This document shows positions 1 to 6,777 of a stretch of DNA of 15,252 nucleotides, in pieces. The notes below the pieces were generated by a model, which did not search any database, was not told the DNA's origin, and was given only the letters and a program-made list of their open reading frames with translations. Location of the stretch: the NCBI GenBank assembly GCA_035560715.1, contig DATMYW010000031.1:1-15252 (forward strand), read 5' to 3'. The DNA comes from JAAXTX01 sp035560715. Its GTDB lineage: Bacteria; Patescibacteriota; Minisyncoccia; Moranbacterales; UBA1568. Position 1 is the stretch's first letter; each line of letters starts with the position of its first letter. The translations under genes were made by a program, and so were the position numbers.

Positions 1-4
1 GTGT

Positions 5-32
5 ATTATACACACTATATAAATCCTGTCAA
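5..32 (-). promoter_or_regulatory. Strong sigma70-type promoter directed out of the left edge
   Basis: On the minus strand there is a perfect TTGACA (-35, positions 27-32), a 16-bp spacer and a perfect TATAAT (-10, positions 5-10). Transcription would start at or just beyond the left edge and read leftwards, so the gene it serves is outside the window. The -10 box lies inside a 13-bp palindrome at 1-13 (arms GTGTAT and ATACAC around one central T), which could be a repressor site or simply follow from the AT-rich -10 context. It is the best consensus promoter in the window. Confidence 0.75.
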
Positions 33-43
33 CATGACGAACG

Positions 44-65
44 AAAAACCGCGTTCAGACGCGGT
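44..65 (-). terminator. Rho-independent terminator of the tyrosine recombinase gene
   Basis: A perfect 7-bp stem (ACCGCGT at 48-54 pairing with ACGCGGT at 59-65) closes a 4-nt loop. Read on the minus strand it is followed by a run of five T (A run at 44-48 on the plus strand). It lies 22 bp beyond the recombinase stop codon and just before the left-edge promoter, so it separates the two transcription units. Confidence 0.8.
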
Positions 66-87
66 ATGTCGGTTTCCGGACAGGCGG

Positions 88-1062
88 TCAGCCGCGTTTC
101 TTCTTCCGCTTCGCGTGGAAGGCCTCGTGGATTTCTCGGAGGCGCTCGTTGGTGACGTGGGTGTATATCTGGGTCGTGGTGATGGAGGCGTGGCCGAGCA
201 TCGCCTGAACGGACCGGATGTCGGCGCCGTTTTGGAGGAGGTCGGTCGCGAACGAGTGACGAAGGGTGTGTGGGTGCACGTCTTTGACGATACCTGCCCT
301 GGCGGCATAGCGCTTTACGAGCCGTTGCACGCTCCGCTCGGTGAGGCGCAGGTCGGTCGATCCGCGCTCCCGGGTGAAGCCGTTCTTGGCGGCCGGAACG
401 GCGACGAAAAGTGCCGGGTCCATGTCCCGCCGCTTGTCGAGGTAGCGGGAAATCGCGTCGCGCGCATCGTCGGAGAGGAAGACGACGCGGAGCTTCGAAC
501 CCTTGCCGCGGACGCTGAACTCTCCCTTACGGAGATTCAGCGAATCCCGGTCGAGCGACGTGAGCTCCGAAACGCGGAGTCCTGCCGAGAACAGGAGTTC
601 GAGGATCGCGCGGTCGCGGAGTGCCCGGAGCGTCGTGCCGGAGGCTGCCGAGAGGAGCCGCTCCACCTCGTCGAGTTCGAGAAAGTCGACCTGACGGGTC
701 GGGGTCTTGCCGACCTCGATCTTCTCCGCCGGTACGGTCGCGACATCCTCTTTGGCGAGGTATTTGAGGAAGGCGCGCAGAACGACGACGTGATAGGTCT
801 GTGTCGACTTGCGCAACGGTTCGCCTCGCTCGTTCGTCTCACGGTTGAGTCGGATACGGTATGCCCGGATACGGTCGATCGTGATATCCTCGGGTTTCCG
901 GATGCCGGCCATGGTGAAAAACTTTTCCAGGGAACGGCCATAGCTGTCGATGGTCCGCGGCGAGCGGTCGAGCTCGATCTCGAGGTGTTCGAGAAACCGA
1001 CGCATCAGCACATGAATCGGATCAATGGGACGTTTCGTTTTTCCGATGGCGGTCTTTCTCAT
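88..1062 (-). CDS. Xer-type tyrosine recombinase
   Basis: A 324-residue site-specific recombinase that would cut and rejoin DNA through a 3'-phosphotyrosine link, most likely for chromosome dimer resolution. Residues about 15-105 form the SAM-like N-terminal core-binding domain and about 125-310 the catalytic domain. The full catalytic set is visible: R163 (in GLRVSEL), K187 (in VRGKGSK), H265 and R268 (in HTLRH), H291 (in LGHAS) and nucleophile Y300 (in TTQIYTHV). The C-terminal segment TNERLREIH resembles XerD more than XerC, but CPR genomes often have a single Xer, so no symbol is given. Length is close to the usual 300 residues, with no arm-binding domain of the phage-integrase type. A basic RKKKRG tail ends the protein. 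The start was chosen because the promoter -10 lies only 6 bp upstream, implying leaderless translation. The gene is divergent from the CHAP hydrolase gene. Confidence 0.93.
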   Translation of the reverse strand: MRKTAIGKTKRPIDPIHVLMRRFLEHLEIELDRSPRTIDSYGRSLEKFFTMAGIRKPEDITIDRIRAYRIRLNRETNERGEPLRKSTQTYHVVVLRAFLKYLAKEDVATVPAEKIEVGKTPTRQVDFLELDEVERLLSAASGTTLRALRDRAILELLFSAGLRVSELTSLDRDSLNLRKGEFSVRGKGSKLRVVFLSDDARDAISRYLDKRRDMDPALFVAVPAAKNGFTRERGSTDLRLTERSVQRLVKRYAARAGIVKDVHPHTLRHSFATDLLQNGADIRSVQAMLGHASITTTQIYTHVTNERLREIHEAFHAKRKKKRG

Positions 1063-1077
1063 GATCGTAGTATATCA
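1063..1077 (-). promoter_or_regulatory. Extended -10 promoter of the recombinase gene (leaderless)
   Basis: Reading the minus strand, TGATATACT (TG-n-TATACT) occurs immediately upstream of the start codon, with 6 bp between the last T of the -10 and the ATG. A normal start point about 7 bp after the -10 would fall on the A of the ATG, so the mRNA would be leaderless. No good -35 is seen 16-18 bp upstream, as is usual for extended -10 promoters. Confidence 0.6.
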
Positions 1078-1159
1078 TTTCGGCGACCACTCCTGGTCCG
1101 TTTCGACAGTAACTTAGTTGATATTTGCTTTTTATAAGCCAAATTGGTTGAGAATATCG

Positions 1160-1189
1160 TTGACATGAGGGGTTGGGGTCAGGTACACT
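1160..1189 (+). promoter_or_regulatory. Promoter of the LysM-CHAP hydrolase gene
   Basis: TTGACA (1160-1165) and TACACT (1184-1189) are separated by 18 bp. A start point near 1196 would give a leader of about 24 nt before the ATG at 1220. Purine-rich AGGA (1207-1210) and GGAAG (1212-1216) lie just upstream of the start and may act as weak ribosome binding sites. Confidence 0.7.
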
Positions 1190-1219
1190 GGTCCCTGTAA
1201 GAATTCAGGACGGAAGCCG

Positions 1220-2509
1220 ATGATTCCGACGGCCTTTCTTGATGAAAGGCGTCCATTCTACAGCTTCCGTTTGATGAAAGGGATTATCCCTATTATCATA
1301 TTCTCCCGTATCAAGGAGGCGCTTTCCCGGATGAGGGAACGCATGCCGGAGCGGTTCGGCGCGTTCGAAACGGCCGTTCACCGAGTCCAGCGCGGGACTC
1401 TTGATGCGTTCAAGAGTGGTTTCGGTGTGCGGATTTTGGAATCATTCCGGAGTCTCGGGCCTTTTTTGCTCGTTGTCTCGAGTGCCATTATCGTTTCCGT
1501 GACGAATATTTCGCATGAGCGCGGGACGAGTCCGATTTTCGGATATCTTCAGGACGCCGGCCCCGGGACCCCCTCTTTCATGACGGGTGAACGTTATGCG
1601 GCTAGAGGCGCCGCTGAAACGGGTCTTTCGACCGTACCGCTCTCGATGCCGTCGACGGCGGTCGACTTGTCGGCATTGTCGGCAGCGGATGAAAATGCCG
1701 CCTTCCAGAGTGGGGCGCTTCTGTCTTCGCAGACGGAGAATTCAATCGCACGGGATCCGGAGGAAGGCGGCGGCGTGAGCATCTATACCGTCACCGAAGG
1801 GGATACCGTTTCCGGAATAGCCGCAAAGTTCGGAATCACCGTCAACACGATCTTGTGGGCGAACGATCTGGATAACGTGGATTCCATCAAGCCGGGCGAT
1901 CAGATATTCATCCTGCCGGTAGCCGGCCTTTCCCATGTCGTCGCATCCGGCGATACGATCGACTCGATCGCGACGAAGTACAAAGCCGACCGCGAAAAGA
2001 TCATCGCCTATAACGGATTGCCTGCGAACGGAGAGTTGTCGTCCGGCGAATCCATCGTCATACCCGGCGGATATAAGGAGTTGCCGAAGCCCGTCGAGGA
2101 TACGGCGGGAATCGCGCGCCGGCAGTATGCGTCCTCGTCCTCCGCAGGCACGGTGACGGATGTCTCGGGCGGCTATAGACAATTGGACGGGAAAGCCGGG
2201 GCGGGACACCGGTTCCCGTACGGATACTGTACGTGGTACGTCGCCCAAAAGAGATACGTCCCATGGGGCGGTAATGCCGGAACGTGGCTTTTCAATGCCC
2301 GCTCGATGGGATATCGTACCGGTCGCGCCCCGACGCGCGGTGCCATCGTGGTGACGACCGAAAACCGCTACTATGGTCACGTGGCACTTGTTGAGAGCGT
2401 GTCCGGCGACTCGATCACCGTCTCGGAGATGAACTATGTCAAGTGGGGCAAGGTAGATCGTCGTGTCATACCGCTTTCGAGTCGCGCGATTAAGGGGTAT
2501 ATATATTGA
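1220..2509 (+). CDS. Membrane-anchored LysM-LysM-CHAP peptidoglycan hydrolase
   Basis: A 429-residue envelope enzyme predicted to cleave peptide bonds in peptidoglycan. Layout: an N-terminal segment rich in Arg and hydrophobic residues (1-78), one membrane span (about 79-97), a Ser/Ala-rich linker, two LysM peptidoglycan-binding modules (about 187-233, with YTVTEGDT; about 239-283, with HVVASGDT), a second linker, and a C-terminal CHAP (NlpC/P60-fold) domain (about 325-429). The catalytic Cys337 is in GYCTWYV, His387 in YGHVALV, and the third polar position is E403 or N405 in SEMN. The family is typically an N-acetylmuramoyl-L-alanine amidase or endopeptidase. An internal start at M19 would keep the anchor; M1 was preferred because of the promoter and purine-rich leader. 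A CHAP hydrolase beside VirB4/VirB6/PrgI genes recalls PrgK/VirB1-type wall-opening enzymes of type IV secretion, but it has its own promoter and may be a general cell-wall enzyme. Confidence 0.88.
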   Translation: MIPTAFLDERRPFYSFRLMKGIIPIIIFSRIKEALSRMRERMPERFGAFETAVHRVQRGTLDAFKSGFGVRILESFRSLGPFLLVVSSAIIVSVTNISHERGTSPIFGYLQDAGPGTPSFMTGERYAARGAAETGLSTVPLSMPSTAVDLSALSAADENAAFQSGALLSSQTENSIARDPEEGGGVSIYTVTEGDTVSGIAAKFGITVNTILWANDLDNVDSIKPGDQIFILPVAGLSHVVASGDTIDSIATKYKADREKIIAYNGLPANGELSSGESIVIPGGYKELPKPVEDTAGIARRQYASSSSAGTVTDVSGGYRQLDGKAGAGHRFPYGYCTWYVAQKRYVPWGGNAGTWLFNARSMGYRTGRAPTRGAIVVTTENRYYGHVALVESVSGDSITVSEMNYVKWGKVDRRVIPLSSRAIKGYIY

Positions 2510-2551
2510 GTCCGAAGTCACGAGTCACGAGTCGGAAGTCCGCGGTCGAAA
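2510..2551 (+). repeat. Array of six 7-bp repeats directly after the hydrolase stop codon
   Basis: Six consecutive 7-mers, each starting with GTC, run without a gap from the base after the stop codon. The first is GTCCGAA; the second and third are identical (GTCACGA); the fourth is GTCGGAA; the last two are more diverged (GTCCGCG, GTCGAAA). A related three-unit array with the same GTCCGAAGTCAC core lies at 6757-6777. The pattern is direct and period-exact; its function is unknown. Confidence 0.7.
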
Positions 2552-2630
2552 GAAAAGGTGTTTCGATATGACGCTTGGAGCGGCGGACATGCGGCAAAGA
2601 CACACGTACTGAAATCACAAGAAAAGAAGA

Positions 2631-2660
2631 TAAAGAGACGAGGAATACCTCGTCTCTTTA
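2631..2660. terminator. 13-bp perfect hairpin, probable bidirectional terminator
   Basis: Positions 2631-2643 pair perfectly with 2648-2660 around an AATA loop; the arms begin TAAAGAGACG and end CGTCTCTTTA. Only three T close the stem on the plus strand and there is no long T tract after it. On the minus strand the sequence after the stem is pyrimidine-rich. It sits 121 bp after the hydrolase stop and before the promoter of the secretion cluster, so a terminator or mRNA 3'-end stabiliser is the likeliest role. Confidence 0.55.
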
Positions 2661-2702
2661 CGCTTCCGGACGCAGAGCGGTCCGGTCGGATCCGGCCCCG
2701 GG

Positions 2703-2731
2703 TTTTTCACAAACGGTTTTTGTGATACGAT
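2703..2731 (+). promoter_or_regulatory. Promoter of the secretion cluster with an embedded inverted repeat
   Basis: An extended -10 (TG-a-TACGAT, hexamer 2726-2731) has a weak -35 (TTTTCA, 2704-2709) 16 bp upstream. The start point would be near 2738, about 14 nt before the ATG at 2752. The spacer contains a perfect inverted repeat, TCACAAA (2707-2713) and TTTGTGA (2719-2725) around a 5-bp centre, between the promoter boxes, where a repressor dimer would block RNA polymerase. Confidence 0.5.
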
Positions 2732-2751
2732 GAGACGGAAAAGAACATGCT

Positions 2752-4995
2752 ATGTCCATGTCTAAAAAAACACGAAACACGCTTGCCCTGCGTCTGGTTC
2801 TTCCTTTGATTTTCATCGGACTTTTCGCGTTCAATGTTCCGCATGCTCATGCGGGGTTCGTCGCGTGGCTCGGAGACAAGACCGCGTCCGGTTTCTTGTG
2901 GGTTATCAACCTTGTCCTGTACGCGGTGTTCCTCGTAGCCGGATTTTCAGTTTCGGTAGGCGCGACCATGCTCGAGTTCGTGCTCGATCCGATCGCTTTC
3001 AACGGCATGTTCAATCTTGCCGCGGTGTACGACCTGTGGCGGATGATCCGGGATTTCTTCAACCTGTTCATCATCCTGATGATCCTGTTCATCGCGTTCG
3101 CGACGATCTTCCAGGTGCAGGCCTACAGTTACAAGAAACTCCTCTGGCATCTGGTGCTCATGGCGCTTCTCGTCAACTTCAGTTTTCCGGTAACCAGGTT
3201 CATCATCGATGCCGCGAACGTCCCGATGTACTTCTTTCTCGACAGTATCGCGCCGAACAGCGCGACCGGTGCAGGAGGGGTAATATCTTCGGAGCTGTTC
3301 AAGGCATCCGATCTGGAAAGCAAGATCCTTCCCGGAAAAACCCCGGGGTCGACACTCACGTTCGGAGAGGTCGTCGGAAAATCGACGATGACCGTCCAAC
3401 TTATCCAGGGCATTATCTTCATCTTCATTTTCGGTATCTCGTTGGTGACGCTCGCCATCCTGCTCTTCATCCGAGTTATCACGCTCCTCGCGCTCGTCAT
3501 TTTCTCGCCGATCGGATTTATCGGGACGGCCATCCCCTGGTTCTCGAAGCTGGCCAATCAGTGGTGGAGTCAGCTTATGAGTAACGCATTCTTCGGGCCG
3601 ACGGCGGCGCTCATGCTGCTCGTGAGCGTGAAGGTATTGCAGGCGTTCAAGTCGGATGAGGACACGATGAATCAACTGCACCTGATCGCCGGAAATAATT
3701 CGATTTCCAACGCGACGAAGACGGATCTCGCGAGTGTCGTGACGTTTGCGGTACCACTTATCTTCATCTGGATGTCCATGTCGGTCGGTAAGTCGTTTGG
3801 TGTCTTCGGCGCGAATCAGGTGATAGGATCGGCACAAAAGTTCGCGAAGTCGACCGGAAGGAGGTTCTCCGGCGCGGATAAGATGCAGCGAAACTGGAAG
3901 GAATATCGGAAACAGCGTGAAGAACGCGGAAATGCGAAGTTTGCCGCGAACAACTGGGGAACGAAGCTTGGGAAGTTCCAGAACAAGAAGCTTGACCAAA
4001 TCAGCGCATCCAGGACGGCGGATTCAACTTGGAAAAATCCTTTGACGAAACTTAATCCTGGGCACGAGACTGCCGCCGCACGACAGGCGCGATTGCGTTA
4101 TCTGAACCAACAGCGTGAAAATGTCGATAAGGCCGCCAAGGAAAACCTGCTTGAACACGAGAGCGACTCCGGCATGAAGGAGCGGTACAAGCGTGTCCAG
4201 GACGGTAAGGAAAACGACAAGAATATCAAGGCAGCGACCATTCGGGAGTCAATCAGTCGTGGAATCGGTGTCGACCAGAAGGATATCGACTGGGTCCGGA
4301 AGGAGTTCGGAGAATCCGGCGGCATCCAAAGCATGGTTACCAAGGATGTCGAGAAGCGCTTGATGGAGAAGGACCCGATGAAACTGTTCACCAAGTCTGA
4401 CGGCGGAGTCGATTATGCGGAATTCCGGAAGGCTATCCAGAACGGCAAGGTCGATCGTGAAAAGATCTCGACCCAGGCCTGGAAAGATGCGAACCTCGTA
4501 CGAATCATGAACGAGGAAAAGAAACTCGACCAAAAATTCCTGCTTGATCTCGGGAAGAAAAACAAGGAGGCGTCGGACAATATCGCCGGTTCTATCAATA
4601 GCGAGATTGGGCGTATGGCATCGGGCCGCGCTGCAATCGTTCCGGGTTCCGATGAGGCAAAGGCTCTTAACCGGCTGCATGTGATGTATACCGCGAAAGA
4701 AGGGAAGTTCCATAACACGGCCGATGAAGCTGATAAGGCATCGTTCTTCAAGAAAGCGGACTTTGATGCGATGAAGAATATGGACGAGAAGATGCTTGAG
4801 GATCATGCGCAGCACATTGCTGAAAACATGAACCCGAAGCAGTTTGCGAATACGATGCGGCAACTCGCGGAGGATGGTAAGGATCTTTCGACCACGTTCA
4901 GGAGCATCAGTGGCGATGTTGGATCGGGATCGAACGCGGATAACGTGCGTTCCGCGATCAAGAAAGATCCGAGAATAAGCACGATTATTTCGTAG
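2752..4995 (+). CDS. VirB6/TrbL-like polytopic membrane protein with long hydrophilic C-terminal domain
   Basis: A 747-residue protein assigned as the membrane channel component of a type IV secretion-like machine. It starts with a signal-like segment (13-34, ending HAHAG), followed by hydrophobic stretches at about 48-75, 102-122, 130-150, 218-240, 241-262, 280-297 and 325-346, the VirB6/TrbL pattern. From about 350 to the end the chain is hydrophilic and highly charged, rich in Lys, Glu, Asp and Asn, and probably helical; typical VirB6 proteins of about 300 residues lack such a tail. I see no cysteine in the whole protein. ATG at 2752 is taken as the start, with an in-frame ATG at 2758 as alternative; GGAAAAG upstream is only a weak ribosome binding site. 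It is the first gene of the cluster. The VirB6 assignment rests on topology and the PrgI/VirB4 neighbours, not on a diagnostic motif. Confidence 0.75.
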   Translation: MSMSKKTRNTLALRLVLPLIFIGLFAFNVPHAHAGFVAWLGDKTASGFLWVINLVLYAVFLVAGFSVSVGATMLEFVLDPIAFNGMFNLAAVYDLWRMIRDFFNLFIILMILFIAFATIFQVQAYSYKKLLWHLVLMALLVNFSFPVTRFIIDAANVPMYFFLDSIAPNSATGAGGVISSELFKASDLESKILPGKTPGSTLTFGEVVGKSTMTVQLIQGIIFIFIFGISLVTLAILLFIRVITLLALVIFSPIGFIGTAIPWFSKLANQWWSQLMSNAFFGPTAALMLLVSVKVLQAFKSDEDTMNQLHLIAGNNSISNATKTDLASVVTFAVPLIFIWMSMSVGKSFGVFGANQVIGSAQKFAKSTGRRFSGADKMQRNWKEYRKQREERGNAKFAANNWGTKLGKFQNKKLDQISASRTADSTWKNPLTKLNPGHETAAARQARLRYLNQQRENVDKAAKENLLEHESDSGMKERYKRVQDGKENDKNIKAATIRESISRGIGVDQKDIDWVRKEFGESGGIQSMVTKDVEKRLMEKDPMKLFTKSDGGVDYAEFRKAIQNGKVDREKISTQAWKDANLVRIMNEEKKLDQKFLLDLGKKNKEASDNIAGSINSEIGRMASGRAAIVPGSDEAKALNRLHVMYTAKEGKFHNTADEADKASFFKKADFDAMKNMDEKMLEDHAQHIAENMNPKQFANTMRQLAEDGKDLSTTFRSISGDVGSGSNADNVRSAIKKDPRISTIIS

Positions 4996-5006
4996 GTTCC
5001 GATGTT

Positions 5007-6293
5007 ATGACATCCGTATTGCAACAAATGATTTCGGTTCCAAAGAACATCCGAGAGATGTTCATAAGTGATGATATCCTCCTTTATCCTGAGGAGTCTT
5101 GCTTGTTGTACGGACTTCCGGAGGAGGTGATTCCGGCGACGACCCGACCGCTTGGATCTATCTTTATCAAGGAAACCCCACTCGACGACTACCCGAAACT
5201 GATCGCCGGGGAGGCGAAAGTATCGCCGGAGGTTGCCTACGGGGTCGCGTACGAGGTGAATCAGCGAATATTCCTCAAGTTTCCAGAATATTTTACGGAT
5301 GCGGTTCGGCTCGGAAAGGAGTGGGAGGCGAAAAAGTCCGCGCCGACCGTGAGCCTTGAGGAAGCCAAAAAAAAAGTGTTTGAACTCGAGCCGTGGCTTC
5401 TGGAAAAGGACGAAGACGAGGAAGAGGCAGCGGAGGAACAGGCGCTCGTCGAGGCGTCGCGCGAGAAACTGCCACTATTGTCGGCTATCGGGAAGTATCC
5501 GCGGCTCGGGGAGCAGCAGATTTCCACGGAGCGGATCCGCGTGAAGAACCAGTCCGATCCGGCACGACCGACCCTCGCGAACTGGATCCGTGTCTACCGC
5601 GACGAACTTGGCATCGGCTATCACGACCCGATGACACGTGGGAAATTCATCTTCGATTCCGAAAACGGCAAGCGCCTCAAGCCCGAGGAACGTGAACGGC
5701 TCAATGTCGTGTTACGCTCGATCGAGGAGAATGTGTCGGTCGATATCGATCCGGAGAAGCCGGAAATCGTGTTTCCGGCATTCGTAGCAGTTCCTGCTTC
5801 GGCCGCGAGTCCGGTCCTGAGCCGTTCCGCGATTATTCCGTCACATCCCGTCACGCCAGCTCAGCCGTCCGCGCCGCTTACCCGTGCTTCCGTTTCCGGC
5901 AGTCCCGTATCCGCGCCGGCTCATCAGGCAGGAGTCCCTGTGCCGTCACAGAAAGCCGCATCCGTCCCGCCGCAGGCACCACCAAGAAAGCCCGTATCGT
6001 TCGCACCGGCGCCGCCTGCCGACCTTCCGGTCGGCGGCGGAGCATTCTCGTTTTCCTCGAGTCATTCTTTGCCGGTAGAGTCGGAAGGGGAAGGCGACTT
6101 CGCTATCAGGCACCTCGGCGCCGAGCCGCTTCCTTCCGGTCGTAACGCCTTCGGAAGTCCGACGCCGCCCGTATCCGCGCACCCTTCCGCTGCGATGCAG
6201 GATATGAATCCGTTTCATATTCATCCCGTCAGCACACAACGGAAGTCGGAAGAAGACGGGAATGTTGGGAGGGTGGTCGATTTGAGAAACTGA
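5007..6293 (+). CDS. Uncharacterised cytoplasmic protein with Pro/Ala/Ser-rich C-terminal tail
   Basis: A 428-residue protein of unknown function that I do not recognise as a named family. There is no signal peptide or membrane span. Residues 1-110 look folded (mixed hydrophobic, containing LLYPEE and RPLGSIFIKE). A very acidic stretch follows at about 133-150 (KDEDEEEAAEEQ). A second compact block at about 175-257 contains LANWIRVYRDELGIG and RGKFIFDSENG. From about 260 to the end the sequence is low-complexity Pro/Ala/Ser with short charged pieces, similar in style to the N-terminal tail of VirB4 encoded downstream. The start lies 11 bp after the VirB6-like gene without a clear ribosome binding site; ATG at 5028 is an alternative. 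Its place between VirB6- and PrgI-like genes suggests an accessory cytoplasmic component. A run of nine A at 5367-5375 inside the gene could promote slippage. Confidence 0.7.
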   Translation: MTSVLQQMISVPKNIREMFISDDILLYPEESCLLYGLPEEVIPATTRPLGSIFIKETPLDDYPKLIAGEAKVSPEVAYGVAYEVNQRIFLKFPEYFTDAVRLGKEWEAKKSAPTVSLEEAKKKVFELEPWLLEKDEDEEEAAEEQALVEASREKLPLLSAIGKYPRLGEQQISTERIRVKNQSDPARPTLANWIRVYRDELGIGYHDPMTRGKFIFDSENGKRLKPEERERLNVVLRSIEENVSVDIDPEKPEIVFPAFVAVPASAASPVLSRSAIIPSHPVTPAQPSAPLTRASVSGSPVSAPAHQAGVPVPSQKAASVPPQAPPRKPVSFAPAPPADLPVGGGAFSFSSSHSLPVESEGEGDFAIRHLGAEPLPSGRNAFGSPTPPVSAHPSAAMQDMNPFHIHPVSTQRKSEEDGNVGRVVDLRN

Positions 6294-6353
6294 GTACCGT
6301 ACGAACCGATGTAAGCGACGTTTCCGTCCGTTACCGATAACGAATTCCATGAT

Positions 6354-6749
6354 ATGATGTTCAACGTACCGCAATTCATCGATGTCGAGGACAAGGTCGC
6401 CGGTCCGTTGACGGCGAAACAGCTGTTTTGGATGATCGGAATGGGGGCGGCCATCATGTTGATAGTGTCCGTGTTTCCGGGCGCGGTGGCGTATGTCATC
6501 GCGGTGCCGGTCGTGATCGTCTTCGTGCTATTCGCCTTCTATCGTCCGAACGGGCAACCGCTCATCGCGTATGCCATAAGCGCCTTTTTTTTCCTGTTTC
6601 ATCCGAAAGTGCTGATGTGGCGTCGACCTCTTCGTACCGCTTCCCCGATCCATGAGCGTCCGACGACGGAAGGGAAGGAATCGGCTCGTGCGCGGACCGT
6701 CACCGCGGACGAGATCCGTCGGGTCGCGGCGATGATGGATAAGCGATAG
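6354..6749 (+). CDS. PrgI-family inner-membrane protein
   Basis: A 131-residue protein with the hallmark N-terminal segment FNVPQFIDVEDKVAGPLT followed by KQLFWM, typical of PrgI-family proteins found with VirB4 in Gram-positive and CPR secretion clusters and related in topology to VirB3. Two close hydrophobic stretches (about 23-43 and 46-63) form a membrane hairpin, followed by a third moderately hydrophobic part (about 68-82) and a charged cytoplasmic tail. It probably docks the VirB4 ATPase to the membrane channel. The start is ATG 6354 or the adjacent ATG 6357; no strong ribosome binding site is seen. It lies 60 bp after the preceding gene. A run of eight T occurs at 6585-6592. Confidence 0.85.
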   Translation: MMFNVPQFIDVEDKVAGPLTAKQLFWMIGMGAAIMLIVSVFPGAVAYVIAVPVVIVFVLFAFYRPNGQPLIAYAISAFFFLFHPKVLMWRRPLRTASPIHERPTTEGKESARARTVTADEIRRVAAMMDKR

Positions 6750-6756
6750 GAGCGCA

Positions 6757-6777
6757 GTCTCACGTCCGAAGTCACAG
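6757..6777 (+). repeat. Three-unit 7-bp repeat array after the PrgI gene
   Basis: Three 7-mers beginning with GTC (GTCTCAC, GTCCGAA, GTCACAG) start 7 bp after the PrgI stop codon. The last two share the 12-bp core GTCCGAAGTCAC with the array at 2510-2521. Both arrays lie just behind a stop codon in an intergenic gap. Confidence 0.5.

Noticed and set aside
1..1137. Long open reading frame on the plus strand opposite the recombinase gene
   Set aside because: It is antisense to a complete recombinase with all catalytic residues; its product is Arg/Glu-rich without domains and arises from the codon bias of the true gene.
2666..2685. CCGGAC/GTCCGG inverted repeat before the cluster promoter as a second terminator
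   Set aside because: The stem is only 6 bp with an 8-nt loop and no directly following T tract, so it is too weak to call.
2947..3999. 350-codon open frame on the minus strand within the VirB6-like gene
   Set aside because: It lies antisense to a protein with clear membrane topology; its product is almost entirely charged residues, as expected for a reverse-strand shadow of a hydrophobic gene.
6350..6358. TGATATGAT extended -10 at the PrgI gene start
   Set aside because: Transcription from it would begin inside the coding region, after both candidate ATGs, so it is most likely chance.
6585..6592. Eight-T run in the PrgI gene as a phase-variation switch
   Set aside because: It encodes part of a hydrophobic Phe-rich segment (FFF) and is explained by composition; a single tract of this length is weak evidence.
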